Source of the DNA: Amycolatopsis sp. A133
GTDB lineage: Bacteria > Actinomycetota > Actinomycetes > Mycobacteriales > Pseudonocardiaceae
Assembly (NCBI RefSeq): GCF_031082405.1
Contig: NZ_JAVHJU010000001.1
Coordinates: 124,001-188,000 of the forward strand
DNA length: 64,000 nt
Reading direction: 5' to 3'
The notes below the pieces were generated by a model. It did not search any database. It was not told the origin of the DNA and saw only the letters and a program-made list of their open reading frames with translations. Below, in pieces: positions 16,876-25,034 of the stretch (positions are counted from its first letter, which is position 1; the number at the start of each line of letters is the position of its first letter). Both the position numbers and the translations under genes were made by a program.

Positions 16876-17313
16876 ATGTACGACGTAGCGCGGCCCGGTC
16901 CGGGCAACGCCCTCGAGGAGACGAGCCGGATACCGGCTCTGCCCGCCGGGGACCCCCCGGGCGCGACCCCGGCCCGCCGGCCCGCCGCCCCCACCGGCCC
17001 CGACTACCCCGCGATCCAGGCCAGCCCCGAGTTCGTCTCGCTGCGCCGCCGGTTCCGGGGGTTCGTCTTCCCGATGAGCTTCGCCTTCTTCGCCTGGTAC
17101 ATGACTTACGTGCTGCTGGCCGCCTACGCGCACGACTTCATGAGCCGCAAGGTGTTCGGCCAGGTCAACGTCGGCATCCTGCTCGGCCTCGGCCAGTTCG
17201 TCAGCACCGCGCTGGTCACCTGGCTCTACCTGCGCTACGCGCGCCGCCGGCTCGACCCCCGGGTCGCCGAGCTGCGCGCCCGTGCGGGCCTCGGGGAAGA
17301 GCAGCGCCGATGA
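16876..17313 (+). CDS. DUF485 membrane protein
   Basis: The 145-residue protein has a disordered Pro-rich N-terminus of about 55 residues, then two membrane segments: FVFPMSFAFFAWYMTYVLLAA and VGILLGLGQFVSTALVTWLYL. This is the DUF485 (YjcH-like) family, almost always encoded directly before an acetate-type sodium/solute symporter. The next gene is such a symporter and starts inside this stop codon (ATGA, 17310-17313). It probably acts as an accessory subunit or modulator of that transporter. GGAGGCACC precedes the ATG. Confidence 0.85.
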   Translation: MYDVARPGPGNALEETSRIPALPAGDPPGATPARRPAAPTGPDYPAIQASPEFVSLRRRFRGFVFPMSFAFFAWYMTYVLLAAYAHDFMSRKVFGQVNVGILLGLGQFVSTALVTWLYLRYARRRLDPRVAELRARAGLGEEQRR

Positions 17314-18902
17314 CCGCCCTCGCCGCGGACGGGCTGCCCGCCAGCGACCCGATCGTCAACACCGTGGTGTTCGGCCTGTTCGTGGCGATCACGCTGTACG
17401 TCGTCTACCGGGCGGGCAGCCGGAACTCCTCGACGTCGGACTACTACGCCGCGGGCAGCGCCTTCACCGGCCGCCAGAACGGCATCGCGCTCTCCGGGGA
17501 CTTCCTGTCGGCCGCGTCGTTCCTCGGCATCGCCGGCGCGATCGCCGTCCACGGGTACGACGGCTTCCTCTACTCGATCGGCTTCCTGGTCGCGTGGCTG
17601 GTGGACCTGCTGCTCATCGCCGAGCTGATGCGCAACACCGGCCGGTTCACGATGGGCGACGTCGTCAGCTTCCGGATGAAGCAGCGCCCGGTCCGCGCCG
17701 CGGCGGCGACGTCGACCCTGGTGATCTCGCTGTTCTACATGCTGGCGCAGATGGCGGGCGCCGGCGGCCTGGTCGCCCTGCTGCTCGACATCCACACCCG
17801 GCTCGGGCAGGCGCTGGTGATCGGCGTGGTCGGCCTGGTCATGGTGCTGTACGTCCTGGTCGGCGGGATGAAGGGCACCACGTGGGTGCAGATCATCAAG
17901 GCCGCCGTGCTGATGCTGGCCGTGGTGCTGATGGCGGTCTTCCTGTTCGGCAAGTTCGGCTTCGACTTCTCGAACCTGCTTTCGGCCGCGACCGAGAAGA
18001 GCCCGCTGGGCGAGCACCTGCTGGAACCGGGCGGGTCCTACGGCAAGGACGACACCACCAAGCTCGACTTCGTGTCGCTCGCACTGGCCCTGGTGCTCGG
18101 CCTGTCTTCGCTGCCCCACCTGCTGATGCGGTTCTACACGGTGCCGAACTCGCTGGAAGCGCGCCGCTCGGTGGTCTGGGCGACGGTCTGCATGCTCATC
18201 TTCTACGTGTGCACGCTGGTGATCGGCTTCGGCGCGGCCGCGCTGGTCGGCGCGGACGAGATCAAGGGCGCCCCGGGCGGGGAGAACTCGGCGGCGCCGC
18301 TGCTGGCGCTGCACATCGGCGGGACGCTGCTGCTGGGCATCATCGCCGCGGTGGCGTTCGCGACGATCCTCGCGGTGGTGGCCGGGCTGACGATCACCGC
18401 GTCGGCGTCGTTCGCCCACGACGTGTACGCGAACATCTTCAAGCGCGGCAAGGCCGAACCGGCGGACGAGGTCCGGGTGGCGCGGCTGACCGCGATCGTG
18501 GTGGGCGCGCTGGCGATCGTCGGCGGGGTGCTGGTGAACGGGCAGAACGTCGCGTTCCTGGTGGCGCTGGCCTTCGCGGTCGCGGCGTCGGCGAACCTGT
18601 CCACGCTGCTGTACTCGTTGTTCTGGAAGCGGTTCAACACCACCGGCACGCTGTGGGGCATGTACGGCGGCCTGATCGCGTGCCTGCTCCTGGTGCTCTT
18701 CTCCCCGGTCGTCTCGGGGGCACCGGACGCGATCTTCCGGGGCGTCGACTTCGCCTGGTTCCCGCTGAAGAACCCGGGCCTGGTGTCGATCCCGTTCTCG
18801 TTCCTGTGCGGGTTCGCCGGAACGCTGCTGGGCCGGCCGAAGGCGGACGCCCGGAAGCAGGCGGAGATGGAAGTCCGCTCGATGACCGGCATCGGTAGCT
18901 GA
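17310..18902 (+). CDS. actP: Cation/acetate symporter ActP-like (SSS family)
   Basis: The 530-residue sodium:solute symporter has about 13 hydrophobic segments. Family signatures are DYYAAGSAFTGRQNGIALSG and DFLSAASFLGIAGAI near the N-terminus, GLSSLPHLLMRFYTV in the middle and ITASASFAHDVYANIFK later. These match the ActP/YjcG branch, which imports acetate and related short carboxylates. Coupling with DUF485 repeats the E. coli yjcH-actP order. The substrate could also be propionate, pyruvate or glyoxylate. Confidence 0.85.
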   Translation: MTALAADGLPASDPIVNTVVFGLFVAITLYVVYRAGSRNSSTSDYYAAGSAFTGRQNGIALSGDFLSAASFLGIAGAIAVHGYDGFLYSIGFLVAWLVDLLLIAELMRNTGRFTMGDVVSFRMKQRPVRAAAATSTLVISLFYMLAQMAGAGGLVALLLDIHTRLGQALVIGVVGLVMVLYVLVGGMKGTTWVQIIKAAVLMLAVVLMAVFLFGKFGFDFSNLLSAATEKSPLGEHLLEPGGSYGKDDTTKLDFVSLALALVLGLSSLPHLLMRFYTVPNSLEARRSVVWATVCMLIFYVCTLVIGFGAAALVGADEIKGAPGGENSAAPLLALHIGGTLLLGIIAAVAFATILAVVAGLTITASASFAHDVYANIFKRGKAEPADEVRVARLTAIVVGALAIVGGVLVNGQNVAFLVALAFAVAASANLSTLLYSLFWKRFNTTGTLWGMYGGLIACLLLVLFSPVVSGAPDAIFRGVDFAWFPLKNPGLVSIPFSFLCGFAGTLLGRPKADARKQAEMEVRSMTGIGS

Positions 18903-18920
18903 TCCCCCGGGCGGCCTGCG

Positions 18921-19487
18921 TCAGGCGCGCAGGCCGTCCAGGATCACGTCCAGCACGCGCTTGCCGTCTTCCGGGCTGCAGTTGCGCACGGCCATCCCGG
19001 CGCCGTGGCCGAGCCGGAGGACGTCCGCGCCGATGACGTCCGGCCGGACCAGCCCGGCCTCCTGCGCCGCATCGACGAGCACACCCGTCGCTTCGCGCAG
19101 CCGCTTCTGGCAGTACTGGAAGGTCTCCGAGCCGGAATCGATCGACTCCTTGAGGATCGTCGCCAGCTTGTGCCGCTCGACGACCCAGGTGACCTGGGCG
19201 CGCAGCCACGCTTCGAGGGCCTCCCACGGCGGCAGCTGCTCGTGCAGGACGAACGCGCGGTCGGCGAGCACCGCGATCTCTTCGCGGTAGACCGCTTCGA
19301 ACAGCTTTTCCCGTGTCGGGAAGTGCCGGTACAGGGTGCCCGCGCCGACGCCGGCCTTCTTGGCGACGTCGTCCAGCGGTACGTCGGCGCCTTGCGCGGT
19401 GAAGAGGTCCTTCGCCGTCGCGACGATGCGTTCGTAGTTGCGCCGCGCGTCCGCGCGCATCGGGCGCTCCGAGCCCGCGTCGGGCAT
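18921..19487 (-). CDS. TetR-family repressor of the adjacent exporter
   Basis: The 188-residue protein has an N-terminal TetR helix-turn-helix (NYERIVATAKDLFTAQGADV, then LDDVAKKAGVGAGTLYRHFPTREKLFEAVY) and an all-helical C-terminus (TWVVERHKLATILKESID). It is divergent from a DHA2-family drug exporter, and the spacer holds three copies of a CGGAGA-N3-TCTCCG palindrome. The classical reading is repression of the exporter and of itself, released by a drug ligand. Confidence 0.88.
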   Translation of the reverse strand: MPDAGSERPMRADARRNYERIVATAKDLFTAQGADVPLDDVAKKAGVGAGTLYRHFPTREKLFEAVYREEIAVLADRAFVLHEQLPPWEALEAWLRAQVTWVVERHKLATILKESIDSGSETFQYCQKRLREATGVLVDAAQEAGLVRPDVIGADVLRLGHGAGMAVRNCSPEDGKRVLDVILDGLRA

Positions 19488-19508
19488 CCCGGCCTCCTCG
19501 CCACTAAC

Positions 19509-19523
19509 CGGAGAGATTCTCCG
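19509..19523. promoter_or_regulatory. TetR operator copy 1
   Basis: CGGAGAGATTCTCCG is a perfect 6-bp palindrome with a 3-bp centre, 22 bp upstream of the TetR start, so it probably mediates autoregulation. Confidence 0.8.
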
Positions 19524-19530
19524 AATTCAC

Positions 19531-19560
19531 TTGCGCATCCGGAGACGCTCTCCATATTAT
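19531..19560 (+). promoter_or_regulatory. Probable exporter promoter
   Basis: TTGCGC (19531-19536) and TATTAT (19555-19560) are 18 bp apart and read toward the exporter. Operator copy 2 fills the spacer, which would block RNA polymerase directly. Confidence 0.6.
19540..19554. promoter_or_regulatory. TetR operator copy 2
   Basis: CGGAGACGCTCTCCA matches the palindrome of copies 1 and 3 except for the last base. It lies between the probable -35 and -10 boxes. Confidence 0.78.
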
Positions 19561-19575
19561 CGGATCACAGCCAAG

Positions 19576-19590
19576 CGGAGAACATCTCCG
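19576..19590. promoter_or_regulatory. TetR operator copy 3
   Basis: CGGAGAACATCTCCG is a perfect 6-bp palindrome with a 3-bp centre. It lies downstream of the probable -10, 31 bp before the exporter start. Confidence 0.8.
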
Positions 19591-19621
19591 CTTCTTCTTC
19601 CACTCCTCGGGGGAGTATCCC

Positions 19622-21064
19622 TTGTCCCAGCAAACGGTCGACCGTGCGCCCGCACCGGCTCGGCGCAGACGCAGCGGGCTGGTCCTCGCGATCATCCTGA
19701 CCTGCCAGCTCATGCTCATCCTCGACGCCACCGTCATGAACGTCGCGCTCCCGCGCATCCAGTCCGACCTGGGCTTTTCCGCCACCGGCCTGGCCTGGGT
19801 GATGACGGCCTACAGCCTCGTCTTCGGCGGCCTGCTGCTGCTCGGCGGCCGGGCGGGCGACCTGTTCGGACGGCGGCGCATGTTCGTCGCGGGCACCGTC
19901 GTGTTCACGCTCGCGTCGCTGGCCGGCGGCCTCGCCGACTCGGCCGCGCTGCTCATCACCGCCCGCGTCGTGCAGGGGGTCGGCGCCGCCATGGCGGGCC
20001 CGAGCACCCTGGCGCTGGTCACGACGACCTTCACCGAGCCCAAGGCCCGCGTCCGGGCACTGGCGCTGTTCTCCGCGATGTCCAGCGGCGGCTTCGCGAT
20101 CGGCCTGATCGTGGGCGGCCTGCTCACCGAATGGATCTCGTGGCGCGCCGCGCTGTTCATCAACGTCCCGTTCGGGCTGGCGATCGCCCTGCTCGCCCCG
20201 CGGTTCGTGGCCGAACCCGAACGCCGCCGGGCGCACCTGGACCTGCCCGGCGCGGTCACCGGCACCTTCGGCGTCGGCGCGCTCGTGTTCGCCTTCACCC
20301 ACGCCGCGTCCGACGGCTGGGGCAACGCGGTGACGCTCGGTTCGCTCACCGCCGGCCTGGTGCTGCTCGCCGGGTTCGTCGCCATCGAAGCCCGCACCGC
20401 GCTGCCGCTGGTCCCGCTGCGGCTGTTCGCCGACCGCAACCGCAGCGCGGCCTACGTCAACTTCTTCCTCGGGCCGATGGCGATGATGTCGATGTTCTTC
20501 TTCCTCACCCAGTTCATGCAGGACATCCGGCACTTCGCCGCGCTCGCGACCGGGTTCGCCTTCCTCCCGATGGCGGCGCTGATCTTCACGATGAGCCGGC
20601 TCGTGCCGCGGCTGCTCCCCCGCTACGGGCCGAAGCCGCTGGCCGTCACCGGCTCGGTCCTGATGGTCACCGGCGTCGGCTGGCTCGCGCTGCTCACCAC
20701 CGACAGCACGTACTTCCCGGCGCTTCTCGGGCCGCTGCTGCTGATGGGGCTCGGCGGCGGGCTGGCGTTCGCGCCGCTCAACGTGATCGTCATGGCCACC
20801 GTGCCGAGCGAGGACGCGGGCGCCGCGGGCGGGGTGCTGCAGACCATGCAGCAGGTCGGCAGCACCCTCGGGCTGGGCATCCTGGTCACGGTCTTCGGCT
20901 CGACGACCCGCACGGCGGCCGCGGCCGGCACCACCGGACCGCAGCTGACGGTCGACGGCATGACCGCGGCGTTCGCGACGGCCGCGGTGCTCGCGGCCTG
21001 CACGGTGCTGGTGGCGCTGACCTTCCGGCGTCAGGCCGCGGTCACAGCTTCTGCCCGGCCTTGA
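19622..21064 (+). CDS. MFS drug exporter, DHA2/EmrB-QacA type
   Basis: The 480-residue, 14-segment transporter has motif C-like LDATVMNVALPRIQ in the first segment, motif A region GGRAGDLFGRRRMFV and GLIVGGLLTEWISWRAALFINVPFG, all typical of EmrB/QacA proton-driven multidrug exporters. The start is TTG 19622 after GGGGGAG. The dedicated divergent TetR and its operators indicate inducible self-protection. The substrate is unknown. The 3' end overlaps the convergent DUF3817 gene by 23 bp. Confidence 0.9.
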   Translation: MSQQTVDRAPAPARRRRSGLVLAIILTCQLMLILDATVMNVALPRIQSDLGFSATGLAWVMTAYSLVFGGLLLLGGRAGDLFGRRRMFVAGTVVFTLASLAGGLADSAALLITARVVQGVGAAMAGPSTLALVTTTFTEPKARVRALALFSAMSSGGFAIGLIVGGLLTEWISWRAALFINVPFGLAIALLAPRFVAEPERRRAHLDLPGAVTGTFGVGALVFAFTHAASDGWGNAVTLGSLTAGLVLLAGFVAIEARTALPLVPLRLFADRNRSAAYVNFFLGPMAMMSMFFFLTQFMQDIRHFAALATGFAFLPMAALIFTMSRLVPRLLPRYGPKPLAVTGSVLMVTGVGWLALLTTDSTYFPALLGPLLLMGLGGGLAFAPLNVIVMATVPSEDAGAAGGVLQTMQQVGSTLGLGILVTVFGSTTRTAAAAGTTGPQLTVDGMTAAFATAAVLAACTVLVALTFRRQAAVTASARP

Positions 21065-21383
21065 CCTTGTGGGTCACCCGGCGCTCGACGAGGAACGAGA
21101 CGAACGGGACGCAGCCGGCCAGCAGCACGAGGACGGTGCCCTTGATCGACCAGCGGGCCTTGATGGCCAGGTCGATGGTCAGCACCAGGTAAATCATGTA
21201 GAGGACGCCGTGGATCGGCGAGTAGACCGCGGACGGCGCCGGGTTGTCGAAGCCGTACCGGAGCACCATCACGAAGCAGAGGCCGAGCAGGCCGACACCG
21301 GTGACGTAGGCGGCGGTGCGGAACCGGACCAGCGGGCCGGCGAGCGGAACCGCGGTCTGGGCGCCTTCGGTGCTGGTGGTCAT
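21042..21383 (-). CDS. DUF3817 membrane protein
   Basis: The 113-residue protein has three membrane helices (FRTAAYVTGVGLLGLCFVMVL, GVLYMIYLVLTIDLAI, GTVLVLLAGCVPFVSFLV) and the DUF3817 signature YSPIHGVLYMIYLV. It ends with the basic tail RRVTHKVKAG. Together with the next upstream gene it reproduces the M. tuberculosis Rv1342c-Rv1343c pair. No enzymatic role is known; a part in cell-envelope processes is plausible. Confidence 0.85.
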   Translation of the reverse strand: MTTSTEGAQTAVPLAGPLVRFRTAAYVTGVGLLGLCFVMVLRYGFDNPAPSAVYSPIHGVLYMIYLVLTIDLAIKARWSIKGTVLVLLAGCVPFVSFLVERRVTHKVKAGQKL

Positions 21384-21396
21384 CGGGTCGTGGTCC

Positions 21397-21798
21397 TCAC
21401 TCTGCGGCCTGCTCGTCGCGGGCGTTCAGCTCGCGCAGGTAACGGTTGTAGGCGGCCAGCTCCTCGTCCTCCTCCGTCGGCGCCGGCCCGGCGTCGGGGC
21501 GGGGACGGGGACGAGGGGCGGGCACGTCGGGCTGCACGTCGACGGGCGTTTCGGCGCCGGCTTCGGCGGCCTTCTGCCGGAGCTGGCGGATCCGCCAGAA
21601 CATGAAGGCCGGGAAGAGCCCGAACAACGGCCACTGCAGGACGTAGCCGAGGTTCTGGAAGGTGCCGTTCGCCGACGTGAAGCGGTCCCACTGCCACCAG
21701 GCGAGCCCGCAGCAGACGAGCAAGCTCGCCAGGCAGGTCGCGACGATCGCGATCCGGCGTCCCCAGGGGGAAGCGGCCGGCGGGTGGGGGTCTGGCAC
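21397..21798 (-). CDS. LprD-like membrane-anchored protein
   Basis: The 133-residue protein, read from GTG 21798, has membrane segment IAIVATCLASLLVCCGLAWWQW, then FTSANGTFQNLGYVLQWPLFGLFPAFMFW, then a Pro/Glu-rich tail ending ELAAYNRYLRELNARDEQ. The GTFQNLGY-LQWPLF block and the tail strongly recall M. tuberculosis LprD (Rv1343c), whose gene also neighbours a DUF3817 gene. The frame stays open upstream to 22011, but that part overlaps the transglycosylase gene and looks non-coding. Function unknown. Confidence 0.78.
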   Translation of the reverse strand: MPDPHPPAASPWGRRIAIVATCLASLLVCCGLAWWQWDRFTSANGTFQNLGYVLQWPLFGLFPAFMFWRIRQLRQKAAEAGAETPVDVQPDVPAPRPRPRPDAGPAPTEEDEELAAYNRYLRELNARDEQAAE

Positions 21799-21863
21799 GA
21801 AGTCGACGCTAGCACTGGCGAGCTGAAGGACGACGCGCGGTCGCGGACGGGGTGGCCGGGCTC

Positions 21864-22778
21864 TCAGCCCTGCTTCCGCACCGACTGGGCCGCCTTGGCG
21901 TACCCGTCCGCCAGGCCGAACACCTTCTGCGCGTACTCCGTCGAGTTGTTGTACGACAGGATCCCGGCCCACCACCCCGGCGGGCTCGCCATGTCGCGCC
22001 CGCCCGCGCACAGGTAACGGGCCGCGGCGAGGGCGGCGTCGTCGATCTGCTGGGGGTCGCCGAGGCCGTCACCGTTGCCGTCGGAAGCCCACTTGCGCCA
22101 CGTGCCCGGGATGAACTGCATCGGGCCCACCGCGCGGTCCAGCCCGGCGTCGCCGTCGTAGCGGCCGCCGTCGGTGTCGCCGATCGCCTGGACGCCCGCG
22201 GAACCGTCGAGCGGGACGCCGATGATCGGCTTGGACGGCCGCCCGTCCGCACCGAGCACCGCGCCGGCGTACTGGCCGTGGTTGGACTCGATGCGGCCGA
22301 TCCCGGCCAGGGTCGCCCACGAAACCTTGCAGCCCGGCTGGTTCGCCCGCATCGCCAGCTCGGCGTTGCCGTACGCCTGCAGCGCCCGCGCCGGGACGCC
22401 GGTGACCGCCGCGACCTGGCTCGCCCACTGCGAGAGCGTCGCCGGGCCCGTGTTCTGCGGGCGGGCCTGCTGGGGAGACGTCTGCTGCTCGGCCCCGCCC
22501 GCCACGGCGCCGCCGGCCGGGGCGACCGACCCCGGGCGGACGTCGGCCGCCTTGACCTGCAAGGCGGGGATTTCGGTGGTCGTCGGGCTCGCCTCCGGCG
22601 TCGCGGCGCGGGTGACGAGCCAGATCCCGCCGCCGGCCACGGCCAGCACGGCGAGGACCACGAGCAGCCAGGTGAGCACGGCGATACCCGGAGAGCGCGG
22701 TACCGGTGGGGCCGGGACGGCTTCCTCGGCGCTCGGGCCGATCGGGTCGTCCTCGGTCTTTCCGGTTCTGGTGCGCAC
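21864..22778 (-). CDS. MltB-like lytic transglycosylase, membrane-anchored
   Basis: The 304-residue protein has a short cytoplasmic N-terminus, one membrane segment (IAVLTWLLVVLAVLAVAGGGIWLV, about 31-54), a Pro/Gln-rich linker, and a C-terminal SLT_2-type domain: WATLAGIGRIESNHGQY with the catalytic glutamate, AVGPMQFIPGTWRKWASDGNGDGLGDP and ILSYNNSTEYAQKV. Such enzymes cleave peptidoglycan outside the membrane to make 1,6-anhydro muropeptides. Upstream of its start the DNA is non-coding for about 120 bp. Confidence 0.9.
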   Translation of the reverse strand: MRTRTGKTEDDPIGPSAEEAVPAPPVPRSPGIAVLTWLLVVLAVLAVAGGGIWLVTRAATPEASPTTTEIPALQVKAADVRPGSVAPAGGAVAGGAEQQTSPQQARPQNTGPATLSQWASQVAAVTGVPARALQAYGNAELAMRANQPGCKVSWATLAGIGRIESNHGQYAGAVLGADGRPSKPIIGVPLDGSAGVQAIGDTDGGRYDGDAGLDRAVGPMQFIPGTWRKWASDGNGDGLGDPQQIDDAALAAARYLCAGGRDMASPPGWWAGILSYNNSTEYAQKVFGLADGYAKAAQSVRKQG

Positions 22779-22902
22779 GAAACTCCGGTCCTCCGGTGTG
22801 ATGTCGACGAAGTGTCAACGAGCCCGCGCGGGTTGGCGTTACGCGGGTCGTCTCGATCGTCTCACCACACCGGGTCACCCGGCCGAGTGGAAAACGCTCT
22901 CG

Positions 22903-23385
22903 TCAGGCGGATTTCTGCTGCCGCGCGAGCCGCGCGACGCACCAGGCCGGGGCGCTGCCGCGGCGCAGGTGCTGCAGGACGGTCATCGGCCCGAGCCGCC
23001 GGCTCAGGTCGGACGGCGCGAGCCCGGCCGCCCGGTAGTCGAGGGCCCGCTGGTCGAGCGGGCTGAGGCCGGCGTCCCACCACTCCTCGGCCTCGGCGAC
23101 GCCGCCGACCATCTGCCACCAGCCCGCGGCGGCCGTGAGGAGTTCTTCGGGCACCTCCGGCAGCCGGCGGCGCATCGCGTCGAGGTAGCCGGGATCGGCC
23201 GACTCGACGGGCACGAACCGCGACTGCCCGGTCCGGGCGCGCTGGCCGGGGATGCCCGGGGCCTGCGCGGGAGCGTCGGCCAGCCACGCGGAAGCGATGC
23301 GGTCGACCTCCTGCTCCTCCGGGGTCCGCTCGCGCTCGGCAGCCCACTGCCGGATCAGCGCGTCCACTCCGGGATCTCCGGTCAT
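22903..23385 (-). CDS. Hypothetical protein, actinobacterial
   Basis: The 160-residue protein has no family I recognise. I choose ATG 23385 because AAGGAGGC lies 7 nt upstream; the frame remains open to 23463. Visible features are an acidic helical N-terminus (VDALIRQWAAERERTPEEQEVDRIASAWL), a Trp-rich middle (AAGWWQMVGGVAEAEEWWDAG) and a C-terminus that looks helix-turn-helix-like (LDYRAAGLAPSDLSRRLGPM). There is no signal peptide or membrane segment. A DNA-binding or adaptor role is possible but unproven. Confidence 0.65.
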   Translation of the reverse strand: MTGDPGVDALIRQWAAERERTPEEQEVDRIASAWLADAPAQAPGIPGQRARTGQSRFVPVESADPGYLDAMRRRLPEVPEELLTAAAGWWQMVGGVAEAEEWWDAGLSPLDQRALDYRAAGLAPSDLSRRLGPMTVLQHLRRGSAPAWCVARLARQQKSA

Positions 23386-23744
23386 CCCTGCCTCCTTGTA
23401 GGTCCCCGACGGACAGGCCCTAACGCCTGTCCCAGCGGTGGTGCCGCACGCACCAACCTGCACCTTGCTGAGTGGAAATTGCCTGCGTACCGGGGTTCTC
23501 CGGGGGGATGGCGAACCACCCGATCACGCAATGTGAGCACCGTAGGGCCGGGGTGGTCGTCTTCGCCAGACCCCGGATGCCACGAATTCGCCGACCTGCG
23601 TGTTTTCGGCCGCAATCCACCCGGATGGTCGAGTGTCGAAGTCCGAAATCCGAGATTGGTGACACTGCGTGATTTACCGTCCGTTAACACGCACGGTAGT
23701 CACCGGCACCGCCCGTGGCGGCGCCGGTACGGAGGAGCACGAGA
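23386..23744. other. Intergenic region with two hairpins
   Basis: No coding sequence is evident in these 359 bp. GGACAGGC (23411-23418) and GCCTGTCC (23425-23432) form an 8-bp hairpin in the leader of the hypothetical gene. A second stem, ACCGGC with GCCGGT (about 23702-23729), follows the stop of the small membrane protein gene and could end its transcript. The rest shows lower G+C, consistent with a promoter for the hypothetical gene. Confidence 0.55.
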
Positions 23745-23912
23745 TCACGAGAAGAGCGCCCGGAAGAACGTGACGATCGCTTCGGCGCCGTCCTTCAGCC
23801 AGCCGAGCACGCGGTGCACGAAGTCGGCGGACTGGGTGGGCTGGGTGATCAGGAGGAAGAGCACGAGCGCGACCACGCCCACGATGAGAATCTTCTTGAC
23901 GCCGCCCGACAT
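23745..23912 (-). CDS. Small membrane protein (55 aa)
   Basis: A short gene reads MSGGVKKILIVGVVALVLF, LLITQPTQSADFVHRVLGW and LKDGAEAIVTFFRALFS. It has one clear membrane helix near the N-terminus followed by an amphipathic C-terminal segment. GGGGAGG sits 6 nt before the ATG, and third-position G+C is high. I believe homologous short proteins are common in Pseudonocardiaceae but cannot name a function. It is transcribed away from the divergent enoyl-CoA hydratase gene. Confidence 0.75.
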   Translation of the reverse strand: MSGGVKKILIVGVVALVLFLLITQPTQSADFVHRVLGWLKDGAEAIVTFFRALFS

Positions 23913-24028
23913 GCGTTTCCTCCCCGGCTCGCCGTCCCCGTCCCGGGAGTGGCCATCCCAATACTCTAGGGAAGGCGTGCGCGGAAGACACCTCGATCAA
24001 CCCCACCCGATCGACCCGAGGAGCGGCG

Positions 24029-24802
24029 ATGTCCGGGAACGTGCTGGTGCAGCGGGACGGCGCGGTGACGACGATCACTATCGACCGGCCGTCGGCGCGC
24101 AACGCCGTCGACGGGCCGACGGCGGTGGAGCTGGCCGATACCTTCCGCGCCTTCGACGCGGACCCGGACGCGGCCGTCGCGGTGCTGACCGGGTCCGGCG
24201 GCGCGTTCTGCGCGGGCGCCGACCTCAAAGCCGTCGGCACCGGCCGGATGAACCGGACTCACCCGGACGGGGACGGCCCGATGGGCCCCACCCGGATGAC
24301 CCTCGGCAAACCGGTGATCGCGGCGGTCCACGGGCCGGCCGTCGCGGGCGGGCTCGAACTGGCGCTGTGGTGCGACCTGCGCGTCGCGGACACGACGGCG
24401 GTGTTCGGCGTCTTCTGCCGCCGCTGGGGCGTCCCGCTGATCGACGGCGGGACGGTGCGCCTGCCGCGCCTGATCGGCCAGTCGCGGGCGATGGACCTGA
24501 TCCTGACGGGCCGGCCGGTCGACGCCGAGGAGGCGTTCTCGATCGGCTTGGCCAACCGGCTGGTGCCGGCGGGCGAGGCGGCGCCGGCGGCGCAGGAGCT
24601 GGCCCGGCAGCTCGCGGCGTTCCCGCAGGCGTGCCTGCGCGGCGACCGCCGTTCGGCACTGGCCCAGTGGGGCGAGTCCGAAGCGGACGCGCTGACGGCG
24701 GAGTTCGCCGCAGCGATGGGCACGGGCGTCCTGGCGGCCGAAGCGGTCGACGGCGCGGCCCGCTTCACGAGCGGCGAAGGCCGCCACGGCACGTTCACGT
24801 GA
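24029..24802 (+). CDS. Enoyl-CoA hydratase/isomerase family protein
   Basis: The 257-residue crotonase-fold protein has TITIDRPSARNAVDGPTAVEL, the oxyanion-hole segment GSGGAFCAGADLKAVG and HGPAVAGGLELALWCDLRVAD. In classical hydratases two catalytic glutamates occupy the loop after GPAVAGG and the later helix; here the second region reads FCRRWGVPLIDGGTVRLPRL, where the second glutamate appears replaced. The protein may therefore be an isomerase or other crotonase rather than a true hydratase. GAGGAGC precedes the ATG. It stands alone between repeats and the small membrane protein gene. Confidence 0.82.
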   Translation: MSGNVLVQRDGAVTTITIDRPSARNAVDGPTAVELADTFRAFDADPDAAVAVLTGSGGAFCAGADLKAVGTGRMNRTHPDGDGPMGPTRMTLGKPVIAAVHGPAVAGGLELALWCDLRVADTTAVFGVFCRRWGVPLIDGGTVRLPRLIGQSRAMDLILTGRPVDAEEAFSIGLANRLVPAGEAAPAAQELARQLAAFPQACLRGDRRSALAQWGESEADALTAEFAAAMGTGVLAAEAVDGAARFTSGEGRHGTFT

Positions 24803-24806
24803 CCCG

Positions 24807-24945
24807 CGGGGCATCACCCGTGTCCGGAGAGGCATCTCGCGTTACTGGAGAGGCATCTCGCGTGACTGGAGGGGCATCACGCTGATGCCCGCCTGATCAC
24901 GCGAGATGCCCGCTCAGTCACGCGTGATGCCTCTTTGCGCACGTG
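24807..24945. repeat. Repeat array with 21-bp period, direct then inverted
   Basis: Four direct units of the type GRGGCATCWCGCGTGACTGG are followed by inverted copies (GATCACGCGAGATGCC and AGTCACGCGTGATGCC). The unit matches the array at 441-515. The inverted halves could fold into a long stem in RNA, so besides being a repeat it may end transcription of the enoyl-CoA hydratase gene. No gene lies in 24803-25034. Confidence 0.78.
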
Positions 24946-25034
24946 ATGGCTCGGGGTTACCGGGGGTGCTTCGACCGGGGGATGCGGTTCGCGGGCCGTC
25001 CCGGTTCCGGTCAAGCGGCCGATAAGGTCTCCGG

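Noticed and set aside
15893-16888. A 331-codon frame through the long cvnA-DUF485 spacer
   Set aside because: It has irregular codon bias, crosses lower-G+C regulatory-looking DNA and shows no protein family.
24807-24945. Possible CRISPR array in the 21-bp repeat regions
   Set aside because: The units are directly adjacent or inverted, with no unique spacers of constant length, and no cas genes are nearby.
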